From NCBI GenBank assembly GCA_020636215.1, contig JACJYG010000006.1:1178001-1242000 (forward strand): 64,000 bases of DNA, written 5' to 3'. The notes beneath the pieces were generated by a model, which saw only the letters and a program-made list of their open reading frames with translations, did not search any database and was not told the DNA's origin. The position numbers were made by a program, and so were the translations under genes. Positions 12,526-23,087 of the stretch are shown here, in pieces. This DNA is from Lewinellaceae bacterium (GTDB lineage: Bacteria; Bacteroidota; Bacteroidia; Chitinophagales; Saprospiraceae). Positions within the stretch are counted from its first letter, which is position 1. Each line of letters opens with the position of its first letter.

Positions 12526-12924
12526 ATGCGCCAAACCACCATACTGCTTGTTGAGGACGAACCGATTATCGCCCTCGATTTAAAAGGCGAACTGGAAGCG
12601 AAAGGCTTTTTGCCCCTGATGGCGGCCGACGTGCAGGATGCCCTGCGCCTGACGGCCCGTCATTTGCCTGACGTAGCCATCCTGAATTTTAAAACCGGCC
12701 AGATGACGGACGGCATGGCGCTTGCCTGCCTGCTGCGCACCCGCTACCGGACGAAAGTACTCTTCATCACCGGCGCCCGCCCGCAGGAGCTCGAAGCGTC
12801 GGCGGATTTCTACGCCGGGCAGGAGGTGTTGTACAAACCCTTTACCCGAAGGCAATTGAAGGCATTGCTCTTCCCTGAAAAATTCCCGCCCTTCCCTGAA
12901 TTCCGGGGGGCGTTCACTGAATAA
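12526..12924 (+). CDS. Stand-alone receiver-domain protein lacking the phospho-acceptor Asp
   Basis: 132 residues with a CheY-like fold: acidic pair in LLVEDEPIIALD, threonine/alanine switch region LFITGARP, and the conserved Lys in LYKPFTRRQL. At the position of the phospho-acceptor, where LLD would be expected, the protein reads VAILNFKTG, so Asp is replaced by Asn. It is therefore probably a non-phosphorylatable pseudo-receiver, though the fold looks intact. No output domain follows; the tail is Pro/Phe-rich. The ATG at 12526 is chosen because the receiver fold starts there; an upstream ATG at 12496 adds unlike residues. It may belong functionally with the LytTR/kinase pair upstream, but an 880 bp repeat array separates them. 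Confidence 0.8.
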   Translation: MRQTTILLVEDEPIIALDLKGELEAKGFLPLMAADVQDALRLTARHLPDVAILNFKTGQMTDGMALACLLRTRYRTKVLFITGARPQELEASADFYAGQEVLYKPFTRRQLKALLFPEKFPPFPEFRGAFTE

Positions 12925-13009
12925 ATTTCTCCTCATCCCCTTTTCGGCTGCAATTTCATGCACGAGATCTCTTAGAAAAACTAAAACTCAGTTTATAAAC
13001 CATCGAGCC

Positions 13010-16000
13010 ATGAACCTACTTTCCCTCTTTACCGATACGAAAATGTACTCACGACTCTTTCTTGCCCTGATGCTTTTGCTCCTCATTGGCGTGGAAAGCC
13101 GGGCCCAGGTTTCGGTTCCCGTTTGCACAACCAGCATGTCCACAACGAACCTGGGGCCATCCTTTATTACCAACCCCGGGCCATATAACTGGACATATCC
13201 GGCAGGCCTGACATTCAGTTGCAACCCCTGCCAGGTGGTGGCTACGGTAACTGCTTCAACGCCAGGGTCTTATCCGGTTTCTGTCTCTTTTACCGGCGGT
13301 TCGATCAACTACCTGCTGACCTTCGGCGCCGACGATACCGATGGCGATAGTTACAACGATTGCGACGACTGTAATGACAACAGCGCTATCGAAAAACCGG
13401 GCCAGGTGTGGTATAAAGACAGCGACGGCGACGGCTACGCGGAGACAGGCGCAGCCACGATCACGCAGTGCGCCCGCCCCGCCGGCTACAAAGCCCAAAC
13501 CGAACTAACGGCCACTACCGGCGACTGCAACGACGGCAACGCCGCCATCAACCCCGCCGCCAGCGAGATTTGTGACGGATTAGATAACAACTGCAACGGT
13601 TTTACCGATGAGGGCCTGCTCGCTACCTATTACCGCGATGCGGACGGCGACGGTTACGGCAACCCGGCCATGGCCCAGCAGAGCTGCAGCGCTCCTCCGG
13701 GTTATGTGAGCAACAATATCGACTGCAACGACAACAGCGCCGTCGAGAAGCCAGGCCAGGTGTGGTATAAAGACAGCGACGGCGACGGCTACGCGGAGAC
13801 AGGCGCAGCTACGATCACGCAGTGCGCCCGCCCCGCCGGCTACAAAGCCCAAACCGAACTAACGGCCACTACCGGCGACTGCAACGACGGCAACGCCGCC
13901 ATCAACCCCGCCGCCAGCGAGATTTGTGACGGATTAGATAACAACTGCAATAATGCAATAGACGACGGCATCAACTGCTGCCCATCCAGTAATGTCATCT
14001 ACGTCAACGACGACGCCCCCGGCGCCAACAACGGCTCTTCCTGGACAGACGCTTTCACCGATCTGCAGGACGCCTTGGCCCTGGCCGGTAACTGCCCCAA
14101 CGTGATGGAGATATGGGTAGCCGCAGGAACCTACAAGCCCACCAGTGGCACCGACCGCAATGCCGCTTTTGTGATGAAGGATGGCGTAGCCATCTACGGC
14201 GGCTTCAATGGCACGGAGACGCAGCTTTCGCAAAGGGACTGGGCGGCGAATGTGGCCATACTTAGCGGAGATATCGGGATTCCGGGCAATAACGCTGACA
14301 ACACCTTCAGTGTAATCAGAAGTTTTGGCATCGGTAATTCTTCCATATTGGATGGGTTTACGGTAACGCAGGCAAACGCTACCCCTGCATCGGGAGACAT
14401 TCTTGGCGGCGGGATATACAATGAAGGGTCATCCCCGATTATTAGGAATTGCATTTTTTCCAATAATACCGGAAGTTATGTGAATGCAGGAGTGTTAAAT
14501 GTAACTGGCGGAACTCCAACGATTATCAATTGTATTTTTATTAATAATGTCGGGAGTGCTTATTCATCGGGGATATTTAACTTTACTAATACTGGTTGTA
14601 GTATAACAAATTGTACGTTTTATGGTAACCAATCCGCTATTTTAAATCAGAGTGTAGATCTGTTGTCAGTAAGCAATAGTATCCTCTGGGGAAATAACAA
14701 CCAAATAAATAATATAACCACTCCAGCTACCTTAACCGTTTCAAATTCCATCATTCAAGGTGACTTTCCAGGCACAGGAAATCTCAACGAAGACCCCCTC
14801 TTCGTCGATCCCACCAACGGGGACTTCCGCTTACCGCCCTGCTCTCCCGCTATCGACGCAGGCGATGACGCGGCAAATACTACCACCAAAGACCTCGCCG
14901 GCAACCCGCGCAAAGTGGACGCCTACCCTGGCGGTTCGCAGGTCGATATGGGCGCCTATGAAGCTGCTGCCGGCGACAACACTCCCCCTACCATTAGCTG
15001 CCCGGGCACACAAACCCTGGCCCTGGGCTCGTCCTGTTCGGCTTCCCTGCCCGACTACACCAGCCTGGCCACCACGTCCGACAACTGCGGCGTGCAGGGC
15101 GTAACGCAATCGCCTGCAACTGGAACACAGGTGAACGGGACAGGCAGCGAGATCGTAAACCTGATAGTGACGGATGTGAACGGCAACAGCAACTCCTGCC
15201 AGTTCACAGTAAATAAGGTGGACAACACATCGCCGACGATCAGCTGCCCGGGCACGCAAACGTTGGCGCTGGGCGCGGAGTGCACAGCAGCCCTGCCCGA
15301 TTACACGGGCCTGGCCACCACGTCCGACAACTGCGGTGTGCAGAGCGTCACGCAAAGCCCCTCGGCGGGCGCCACAGCCTCCGGCTCGGGTAATATGGAG
15401 GTAACACTGACGGTGACGGACGTAAATGGCAACAGCAACTCCTGCCAGTTCACAGTAAATAAGGTGGACAACACATCGCCGACGATCAGCTGCCCGGGCA
15501 CGCAAACCCTGGCCCTGGGCGGAGATTGCACGGCGGCCCTGCCCGATTACACGAGCCTGGCCACCACGTCCGACAACTGCGGTGTGCAGAGCGTCACGCA
15601 AAGCCCCTTGCCGGGCGCTACGGCCAGCGGCGCGGGGAACATGACGGTGACGCTGACGGTGCTGGACGTGAACGGCAACAGCAACTCCTGTCAGCTTACG
15701 GTGAGCAAAGTGGACAATACGGCGCCATCGATCAGCTGCCCGGCTACCCAAACGCTGGTATTGGGAGCGGAGTGCACGGCTCCTCTGCCCAACTACACGA
15801 GCCTGGCCACTACCAGTGACAACTGCGGGTGCAGAGCGTCACGCAAAGCCCCTCGGCGGGCGCCACAGCCTCCGGCGCGGGTAATATGGAGGTAACACTG
15901 ACGGTGACGGACGTAAATGGCAACAGCAACTCCTGCCAGTTCACAGTAAATAAGGTGGACAACACATCGCCGACGATCAGCTGCCCGGGCACGCAAACCC

Positions 16001-18111
16001 TGGCCCTGGGCGGAGATTGCACGGCGGCCCTGCCCGATTACACGAGCCTGGCCACCACGTCCGACAACTGCGGTGTGCAGAGCGTCACGCAAAGCCCCTT
16101 GCCGGGCGCTACGGCCAGCGGCGCCGGGAACATGACGGTGACGCTGACGGTGCTGGACGTGAACGGCAACAGCAACTCCTGTCAGCTTACGGTGAGCAAA
16201 GTGGACAATACGGCGCCATCGATCAGCTGCCCGGCTACCCAAACGCTGGTATTGGGAGCGGAGTGCACGGCTCCTCTGCCCAACTACACGAGCCTGGCCA
16301 CTACCAGTGACAACTGCGGGGTGCAGAGCGTCACGCAAAGCCCCTCGGCGGGCGCCACAGCCTCCGGCGCGGGGAACATGACGGTGACGCTGACGGTGCT
16401 GGACGTGAACGGCAACAGCAACTCCTGCCAGCTTACGGTGAGCAAAGTGGACAATACGGCGCCATCGATCAGCTGCCCGGCTACCCAAACGCTGGTATTG
16501 GGAGCGGAGTGCACGGCTCCTCTGCCCAACTACACGAGCCTGGCCACTACCAGTGACAACTGCGGTGTGCAGAGCGTCACGCAAAGCCCCTCGGCGGGCG
16601 CCACAGCCTCCGGCGCGGGGAACATGACGGTAACGCTGACAGTGACGGACGTGAACGGGAACAGCAACAGTTGCCAGTTCATGGTAAATAAAGTCGACAA
16701 CACGTCGCCTACGATCAGCTGCCCGGGCACGCAGGTGCTGGTGCTGGGCCTGGATTGCACGGCCGGCCTGCCGGATTACACCAGCCTGGCCACTACCGGC
16801 GACAACTGCGGCATGCAAAGCGTAACGCAGTCGCCGGCAGCCGGGGGCCCAATGAATGGGCCGGGCAACGCAACAGTTACGCTTACTGCCACAGACGTGA
16901 ACGGCAACAGCAGCAACTGTACCATGCAGGTTTCGGTGGAAGACCAAACTGCGCCGGTGGCCGTATGTCAAAATACCACGGTGTACCTCGGCGCCAATGG
17001 GCAATATACCCTTCAGGAAGGTGATGTGCTGGACTTGGCCAACTCCTACGACAACTGTAGCTTCTCGGTGAACCTCATCAGCCCGGCGGTGGTGGATTGT
17101 GAGGATTTTGGAAGCACTATTCCCGTGTTGGTGTCCATCACCGACCCGAGTAGCAACACCGCTACCTGCCTGGCCGATGTGTATGTGGGCAAGGGTTACG
17201 GCATGCCTTCGCCCTGGGCCGGCAAGGATATCGGTTACGCCGGAGCAGGCAACAGTTATGAATACGACCCCTGCCAGTCGCCACCGGTGTTCACCATCAC
17301 GGCCAATGCCAACAACAGTAGCCCTGGCAGCGACAACCTGGCCTTGATCAGCCAGGAATTGTGCGGGGATTTCCAGATCACAGTCCGGTTGGAAGAGGTG
17401 ACGCCCACTGGTTCTGCCGGCCTGACGGCCCGTGAGGACAGTGCGCCGGGCAGCAAAATGGTGGGGGCTTATACCAACCTGAACAACATCATACGCTGGG
17501 AAACTCGCGCCATCGCTAACGGCAATAAGCTGCTTAACTTTTTCTTCCGGCCACAGCCCTACTGGCTTCGGCTACAGCGGCAGGGCAGCTGGTTCTATAG
17601 CTATTATTCCAATGACGGTGTCCACTTCTCCATCGTAACAGCCCAGCCGTTGGCGATGGAGCCCTGCCTGGAGGTAGGCATGGGGGCGTTCACCAACGTG
17701 ACGGGTATGCCGGCTACAGCGGTGTTCAGCCAGGTGAGCGTGAGTGGGGGTGTTCTGCCGCTGGTGCAGCTGCCGCCCACGGAAGTGGCGCCAGGAAATA
17801 TGGAGCGTAGCATCAGCTTATACCCTAACCCGGCGCGGGAGGTGGTGGTGCTAAACCGTACCTCCAACCCCGGCCAGCTGGGCCAGGCTCGTCCGGTTGG
17901 AGCAGAAAACACGCCTTCTCCGAGCAGAAGCTCGGAGGTGCGAATGCTATTACACAACGAACTCGGCCAGGTGCTGGAAACCCGCCTGTGGCCGACGGGC
18001 GAGCTGCGCCTGGAGTGGCCTGTAGAAGAACTGGCGCCGGGCATTTATTTCATTGAAGTAATGGAAGAAGGCCAGGCGCCGCAGGTGTTGCGGTTTGTGA
18101 AGCAGGAATAG
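13010..18111 (+). CDS. Large T9SS-exported adhesin: MopE-type repeats, beta-helix, eight HYR-like repeats, sorting domain (one frameshift)
   Basis: Signal peptide at MYSRLFLALMLLLLIGVESRAQ (second Met, 13043, may be the true start). Then come Cys/Asp-rich MopE-like metal-binding repeats (DSDGDGY, CDGLDNNCN), a right-handed beta-helix region (IYGGFNGTETQLSQRDW, repeated NCxFxxN turns), eight HYR-like Ig modules of 82 residues, a unique lectin-like or concanavalin-like segment, and a C-terminal T9SS sorting domain (ISLYPNPAREVVVL ... GIYFIEVM). The frame breaks at about 15826-15829, where GACAACTGCGGGTGCAG lacks one G relative to sister repeats; adding it joins the two frames into 1700 residues. 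Probably anchored on or released from the cell surface; ligand unknown. Ends 53 bp before a strong terminator. Confidence 0.88.
13386..13960 (+). repeat. Duplicated MopE-type calcium/metal-binding segment (354 bp period)
   Basis: The stretch from about 13401 (gccaggtgtggtataaag) recurs at 13755 almost base for base through GACGGATTAGATAACAACTGCAA. The copies encode DSDGDGYAETG and CDGLDNNCN, and are separated by a related but diverged unit. The near-identity points to recent duplication or gene conversion. Confidence 0.85.
14988..16950 (+). repeat. Eight near-identical 246 bp HYR-like repeats
   Basis: The motif ATCAGCTGCCCGGGC (or CCGGCT) recurs at about 14991, 15237, 15483, 15729, 15974, 16220, 16466 and 16712, a strict 246 bp period apart from the one-base deletion in the fourth unit. 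Each unit encodes ISCP(G/A)TQTL..., TSDNCGVQSVTQSP and DVNGNSNSC. Copies 2-7 are nearly identical in DNA, consistent with recent expansion. Confidence 0.93.
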
Positions 18112-18163
18112 CATTTTTCATAAGGAGGGCAAGTCAATTGTAAAAAAGGGGAATCATTAGGTA

Positions 18164-18198
18164 AAGGGCAGCGCTCATGGGTGCTGCCCTTCCTTTTT
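18164..18198 (+). terminator. Rho-independent terminator after the first adhesin
   Basis: A perfect 9-bp stem, AAGGGCAGC (18164-18172) with GCTGCCCTT (18183-18191), and a 10-nt loop, followed by CCTTTTT. It sits 53 bp after the stop. The same structure follows the second adhesin at 29972. Confidence 0.9.
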
Positions 18199-18357
18199 GG
18201 AGCGAAATAACCCGCGCCGTCCACATCCCGTTAATCCTGTCATCTATTACGACTTATGTGGATAGAGTAGTGGGCCCTCTGAAGGGGAAGCTTCCTCAAA
18301 ATGCCCTATTTGTGCCGTACCTGAAAGGCCGGGGAAACCAGTTGCTGTCGAGTAAAC

Positions 18358-21300
18358 CTACCCCAGATAATCCCCGGGCTTTTTGCCGAAATGTTCCTGA
18401 TAGACTTTAGCCAGGTAGCTGGCCGAGCCAAAGCCCGAAGCGCGGGCCACCTCCGTGGTGGTGGTATAGATCCTGTTTTCAAGCAGGTGGCGGGCCTTTT
18501 GCAGTTTCACTTCCAGGATGTAGCCGTTGGGGGTCAGGCCGGTCAGGGCTTTCAGTTTTCGGGCAAACTGCCGGTCGCTCAGGAATACTTTGCCGGAGAG
18601 GTAGGCGGTGGTCAGTTTGATCTCCTTTTCGAGGGCTTCCCTGGCGGCATCCTGCACTTCTTTCAGCCAGGTGGAATCGGCAGAGGGGGCGTCTTCAAAT
18701 GTTACGTTGGGCTCCATTTTTGACGGGGCCGATTGTTGCTGCAGTTGTTTTCGCACCCGGTAGTTGCCGATCAGGTTGCTCAGCCGGGCCAGTAGTTCTT
18801 CCGGGGAGAAGGGCTTGAGCAGGTAGTCGTCGACGCCCATCCGAAGGGCATGGAGTTTGTCTTCTTCCGCTGCCCGGGCAGTCAGCATGATAACCGGCAG
18901 TTTCTGCCAGCGCCCATGGCCTTTGACCTTTTCCAGCAGCGTGTAACCGTCCATTTCGGGCATCATCACATCCGAGAGGATCAACTCGATATCCTGGACG
19001 GCGGTATTTTCCACTTCCAGCAATGACCAGGCTTCGGCGCCGTGGTTGGCGAGGATACAATCATATTCGTCCGCCAGCAACTGCAGCAGCAACTGTTGCA
19101 TATCCCTGTTGTCTTCCACGATCAGTACTTTAGATCGGGGCGATCCATTGTCGTTATGGGGGACAGCGGCCAGGCTTTCCGCTTTCTGCCCGTTCAGGGA
19201 TACCGCTTCCTGCACGGAATTGAAGTGCTCCGTTCCTTGTTCCGGCAGTGCTTCCCGGGCTGGCAGGCGCAGGCAAAAACGGGCGCCCTGCCCCCACTTG
19301 CTTTCCACGCTCAGGCTGCCGTTCATCAGTTGCGCCAGCTCTTTTGATAAGGCCAGGCCAATGCCGGTACCGCCTTCCGTAGCGATGCCTTCCCGCTGAG
19401 TCTGGAAATAGCGGTCAAAAATATGGGGGAGGTCTTCCGGCGGAATGCCGCGCCCCGTGTCGGTGACGGTGATCAGCAGCTGAGGGGCTGGCTCACCTCC
19501 CTTCTGAATGCCGACTGCCAACCGCACTTTTTCCCCTTTCGGCGTAAACTTCAGTGCATTGGACAACAGGTTGTTGATGACCTTTTCCAGGCGGTTGCGG
19601 TCTACCCAGAAGTGGGCGTCCCCTGGCAGATCGGAATGAAAGGAATAATCGATCGCTTTGAGAGCCGCCCCCGAATGATAGGCGCTGAACAATTGCCGGC
19701 AAAAGGGAACGAGGGGGTTGGCTGTTCTTTCAGGCTGGCTTTTGGGCTTCCAGGCGCGACAATTCGAGCAGTTCTTCGACCAGCCTGCCCAGCTTTCGGT
19801 AGTTTTTCAAAACCAGTTTGAGGCTGCTTCCGATGCCATTGTTCAGGGAAGGCCCGTACTTGCGGATGAGGTTTTCCAGCGGGGCCGTGATCAGGGTGAC
19901 GGGCGTCCGGAGTTCGTGGGAGATATTGGTGAAGAAGCGGGACTTCATTTCGTCCAGTTGCTGAAGTTTACGGTACTGCTCTTCGATCAGGTACCTTTGT
20001 CTTCCTGAATCTTCCGGGTGCGCTTTGCCACCTCCAGTTCAAGCCGCCGGTACAGTTGTTTGTTGCGGGCCCAGATCAGGGCAAAAGTAAAAAAAGGCAG
20101 GCTTACCAGCAGGTAGAACCAGGGCTGTTTGTAGAAGAACTCGCGGGCATGGATGTTGATCGCCACCGGTTCACCGTCGTCCAGTTATTCCGAAAGTCCG
20201 CCCTTTGACCAGCAGGCGGTATTTGCCGGGCGGGAGGCGGCTGATGTTGAGTTCGGCCTGGTTGCCCAGGTAGTGCCAGTCTTTATCTATGCCTTCCAGC
20301 CGGTAGGCGTAGCGGTTTTTGTGCGGCTCCAGATAGCTCGATAGGGCAAATTTCAAGCGGATATAGGGTACCGGTCGGTAGGGATGGAGATCGTCCCGGG
20401 CTGTGCAAGCCCGCTGCGCCGGATTAGCTCCTTGCCTGCTTTCTTGTCGAAATATACCAGCTCGGTGAGGTATACCTTTAACTTCCTCTTTCTGCTTCAG
20501 GGCGCCTTCAATGCCCGGGGCTCAATGATGCTGATGCCCTCGCGGCTGCGAAAAGCAGGCGGTATCGCTCGCTTTGAGGGGGGTCGAAGCGCTCGAAAGT
20601 TTCATATACCAGTACCGTAATCTTCCCGGTAAATGCTGTTTAACACGGTTCCCGCTTTGGAAATGATATTGATGCCGTGTTCGGTAGCCACCCAGATGTC
20701 GCCGTCATCATCCGGCAGGATGCTCATCACGGCATTGTTGGACAAGCCTTTCCGTTGATCAATGATGGTAATGGACCCGGTGCGGGGATCGTAAATGTGC
20801 ATACCGCCAAAATAGCTGCCTAGCCACAACCTGCCCTGCGGTACCTTCATAGATGGAGGTGAAACGAAAGTCGGAAAAACCATCTTCCGGGCCCAGCTTT
20901 TGGCTTTCCCCCCTTTCGATGTCTATCCGCCACAGGCCATTATTAGTGGGAATCCAGAGTATTCCTTTGGAATCGACAAAATGTCCCTGACCAGGTCTCC
21001 CAGGTTTTCCGGGATGCCGGGCCCCGGGGAAAGTAGCGCTGAGTGTTGAGGTCGAAAAAGCGATGGAATTGCGGTTGTCCTGGACAACCAGGCGGCTTTG
21101 TCCAGAAAGCCAAAGAGCTTGATATTCTGGTACAGGTCATAACAGGAACAGGCATTGGTTTCAGGGTGGTATTGAACGAGGTAGTTGTTGGAAATAAACC
21201 AGAGCTGGCCTTCGTCATCCGGGATGAGCTGTTGTTTCATGCCCTTGCCAAAAGGCGGGGCGGCAGAAGGCGGTAATCCACAGCGAGGCCTGGAAAGGTA

Positions 21301-22533
21301 CTACGCGCCCCCGGGCTTCGTCAAAAGGAACCAGCCTTCGTTGACGGTATTGACGAGAAAGCGCCCGTCCGGCAATTCGGCAATGGCGCTGATCCACTTT
21401 CGGGCAGGCCCGCCGGATATAAGTACTCTCTCTGCGGATGCCTGCGCTGAAAAATCCGTTGCGGGTGGTAATAAAGGCCTGCCTGCGAAAATCCCACCTT
21501 TCAGGCTAATGATATTACCAGCCCGGCTACCACGCCCGAATAATCGAAGCGTCGCCCCTTTTCATCCATTAAAACTGCCCGGTACTACCCGTCCTTTTCC
21601 TGAAAAAGGAAGCAGATGTTTCCGGACTGGTCCTGGAAGATATCCTGGGGCTCCATTGATCGGGGAATTGGCCCTCGATCGCGACAAACTGATCCTTTTC
21701 CTGGTTGAACTGGAACAGGCGGTTGCCATAATATTCCGGTAAGAAAAAATAGAGCTGCCTTACCGGGCTTTGCAGGAGGCGCGGGCTGGCATCCGACAAG
21801 TCCTTCAGCGTCAGTTGCCGGTTCAGGTTATGCCCGATGAAGTCAGGAGGATAATAGGCGCGGACGGATTGGCTTTTTCGGTACCAGCGGAAAAGCGGCA
21901 GGGTTCCGCCCATGAACCAGGTTTCCCGCTCATTGATCAACAAAGGGAGGTCATTCCCCACCCCCATAAACCATTCGGATAATCAAGGGTCAATTCTTTT
22001 TTGAGGGCCTTTCCTTCTATCGTGAATAGTTGTAGGGTATGTGCTTCGGTGTAGCCAAGTAAATAGGCCTTGCCGTCGGCTTCCGAAACGCCCTTCGGAG
22101 AAAAGCTTGCAAAAGAAGGATCGGGTATTGCAATAAGCCGGGCTTCATGGCTATCCGGATCGAGCAGGAAAAATTCTTTTTCCTCACTTTACTGAATAAC
22201 TGGCCTTGTGCACTCATCCCCATAATGGTCAGCCGTTCCAGCCACTACTTTTCGGGGAAAAGAACTCAACCGGATGGAATTCATACCCGTCGAACTGGAA
22301 TACACTGATGCCGTTGACCAGCCGTTCCAGCCCGCAATAGTCCAGCCATAAGCGCCCTTCCCCGTCCAGAAAAACATTGCGGATACATTTATTGGTGTAG
22401 GGTGTTTCCTCTTGGCGGAAATCGCTGAGGTAGGAACGCTCCAGCCTGGTAATTCCGCCGCCTTCTGGGCGCCGGCGGGAGGCAGCGCCCATAGTACGGC
22501 AAGCAGTAGCAGTAAAAAATGTACCCGAACCAT
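18358..22533 (-). pseudogene. Hybrid two-component sensor-regulator (HTCS), broken by many frameshifts as sequenced
   Basis: Pieces in shifting frames add up to one HTCS of about 1390 residues. In order: signal peptide from ATG 22533 (MVRVHFLLLLLAVLWAL), two-component propeller repeats in the presumed periplasm, a Y_Y_Y-type domain near 20.2-20.4 kb (MKFALSSYLEPHKNRYAYRLEGIDKDW is split over it), membrane helix near 20.1 kb, HisKA (FFTNISHELRTPVTL, about 19.9 kb), ATPase (DTGRGIPPEDL), receiver (LSDVMMPEMDG) and AraC-type HTH. Only the last part, 18358-19692, is one uninterrupted frame. At least seven frame changes lie between 19.7 and 22.5 kb. HTCS proteins usually control nearby glycan-use or surface genes; here the neighbours are adhesins. 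Whether the breaks are real or sequencing errors cannot be told from the sequence. Confidence 0.85.
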
Positions 22534-22787
22534 GATGCGTGAACCTGGCATATTTGCTAAAAGCGAAAAGATAAAGGCAAAACTTTGAAAATATACGGGA
22601 AGAAAGGGCGGAATGTTCTTACTGGAATGGAAAAAAAAACACAAGGGAAGGCTGAAAATTGATCGTCTGGTACCAAACGAGTGCTGAATGTCCGGGTTTT
22701 AGCCTGATATGTCCGGATTTTGGCGTCCCCTGCCCCCATCTTTGCAGTGACAACCAACAGAACTTTTCACTACAAAGTATTTTAATC

Positions 22788-22916
22788 ATGCAAACAGAAA
22801 ACACAGCTCAAACTAAACTGCAAAAGTACCTTTTACTTGCGTGCGTGGTATACCTTGGTTTTTTTTTTCCCTTGCTTTATCTGGTGGGGAGTATGGTAAT
22901 GGCATTCTTTCGCTGA
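22788..22916 (+). CDS. Small single-pass membrane protein, 42 aa
   Basis: ATG at 22788 begins MQTENTAQTKLQKYLLL and the product is a short polar N-terminus followed by one strongly hydrophobic helix (about residues 13-40) ending FFR. It is not a family I recognise. It lies between the HTCS gene (divergent) and a palindromic element, with its own A-rich upstream region. Coding status rests on the clean start, TM character and position only. Confidence 0.4.
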   Translation: MQTENTAQTKLQKYLLLACVVYLGFFFPLLYLVGSMVMAFFR

Positions 22917-22947
22917 GCGCTTAATTATTTTTACTTGGTAGTGTTCC

Positions 22948-23054
22948 AAAAATAAGCTGTCGCTTTGCATTTCGGTGATCAGGCTTGCCCTTCAGCCATT
23001 TATTTCGGTGGCTTTCGGCCTTTGCCTGATCACCGAAACCGACAACTTATTTTT
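22948..23054. repeat. 107 bp nested palindrome (two-stem inverted repeat)
   Basis: Outer arms 22948-22962 and 23040-23054 match 14 of 15; inner arms TTTCGGTGATCAGGC (22970-22984) and 23024-23038 match 15 of 15. The outer word (TTCAAAAAATAAG-like) also occurs at about 56289 and, less well, at 9512, which suggests a dispersed element end. It lies just upstream of the second adhesin gene. Confidence 0.8.
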
Positions 23055-23087
23055 TGAGGATTCCTTAGCTAACAAATTTTAATCCAC

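Noticed and set aside
11691..12542. Short ORFs in the repeat array (for example MLFIHPFAYFALPSRTSREI)
   Set aside because: Each is the same repeat translated again; frames are kept open only by the repeated unit.
14831..17004. Long minus ORFs over the HYR repeats
   Set aside because: Repetitive antisense translation of the 246 bp repeats (His/Arg/Ala-rich), no protein signal.
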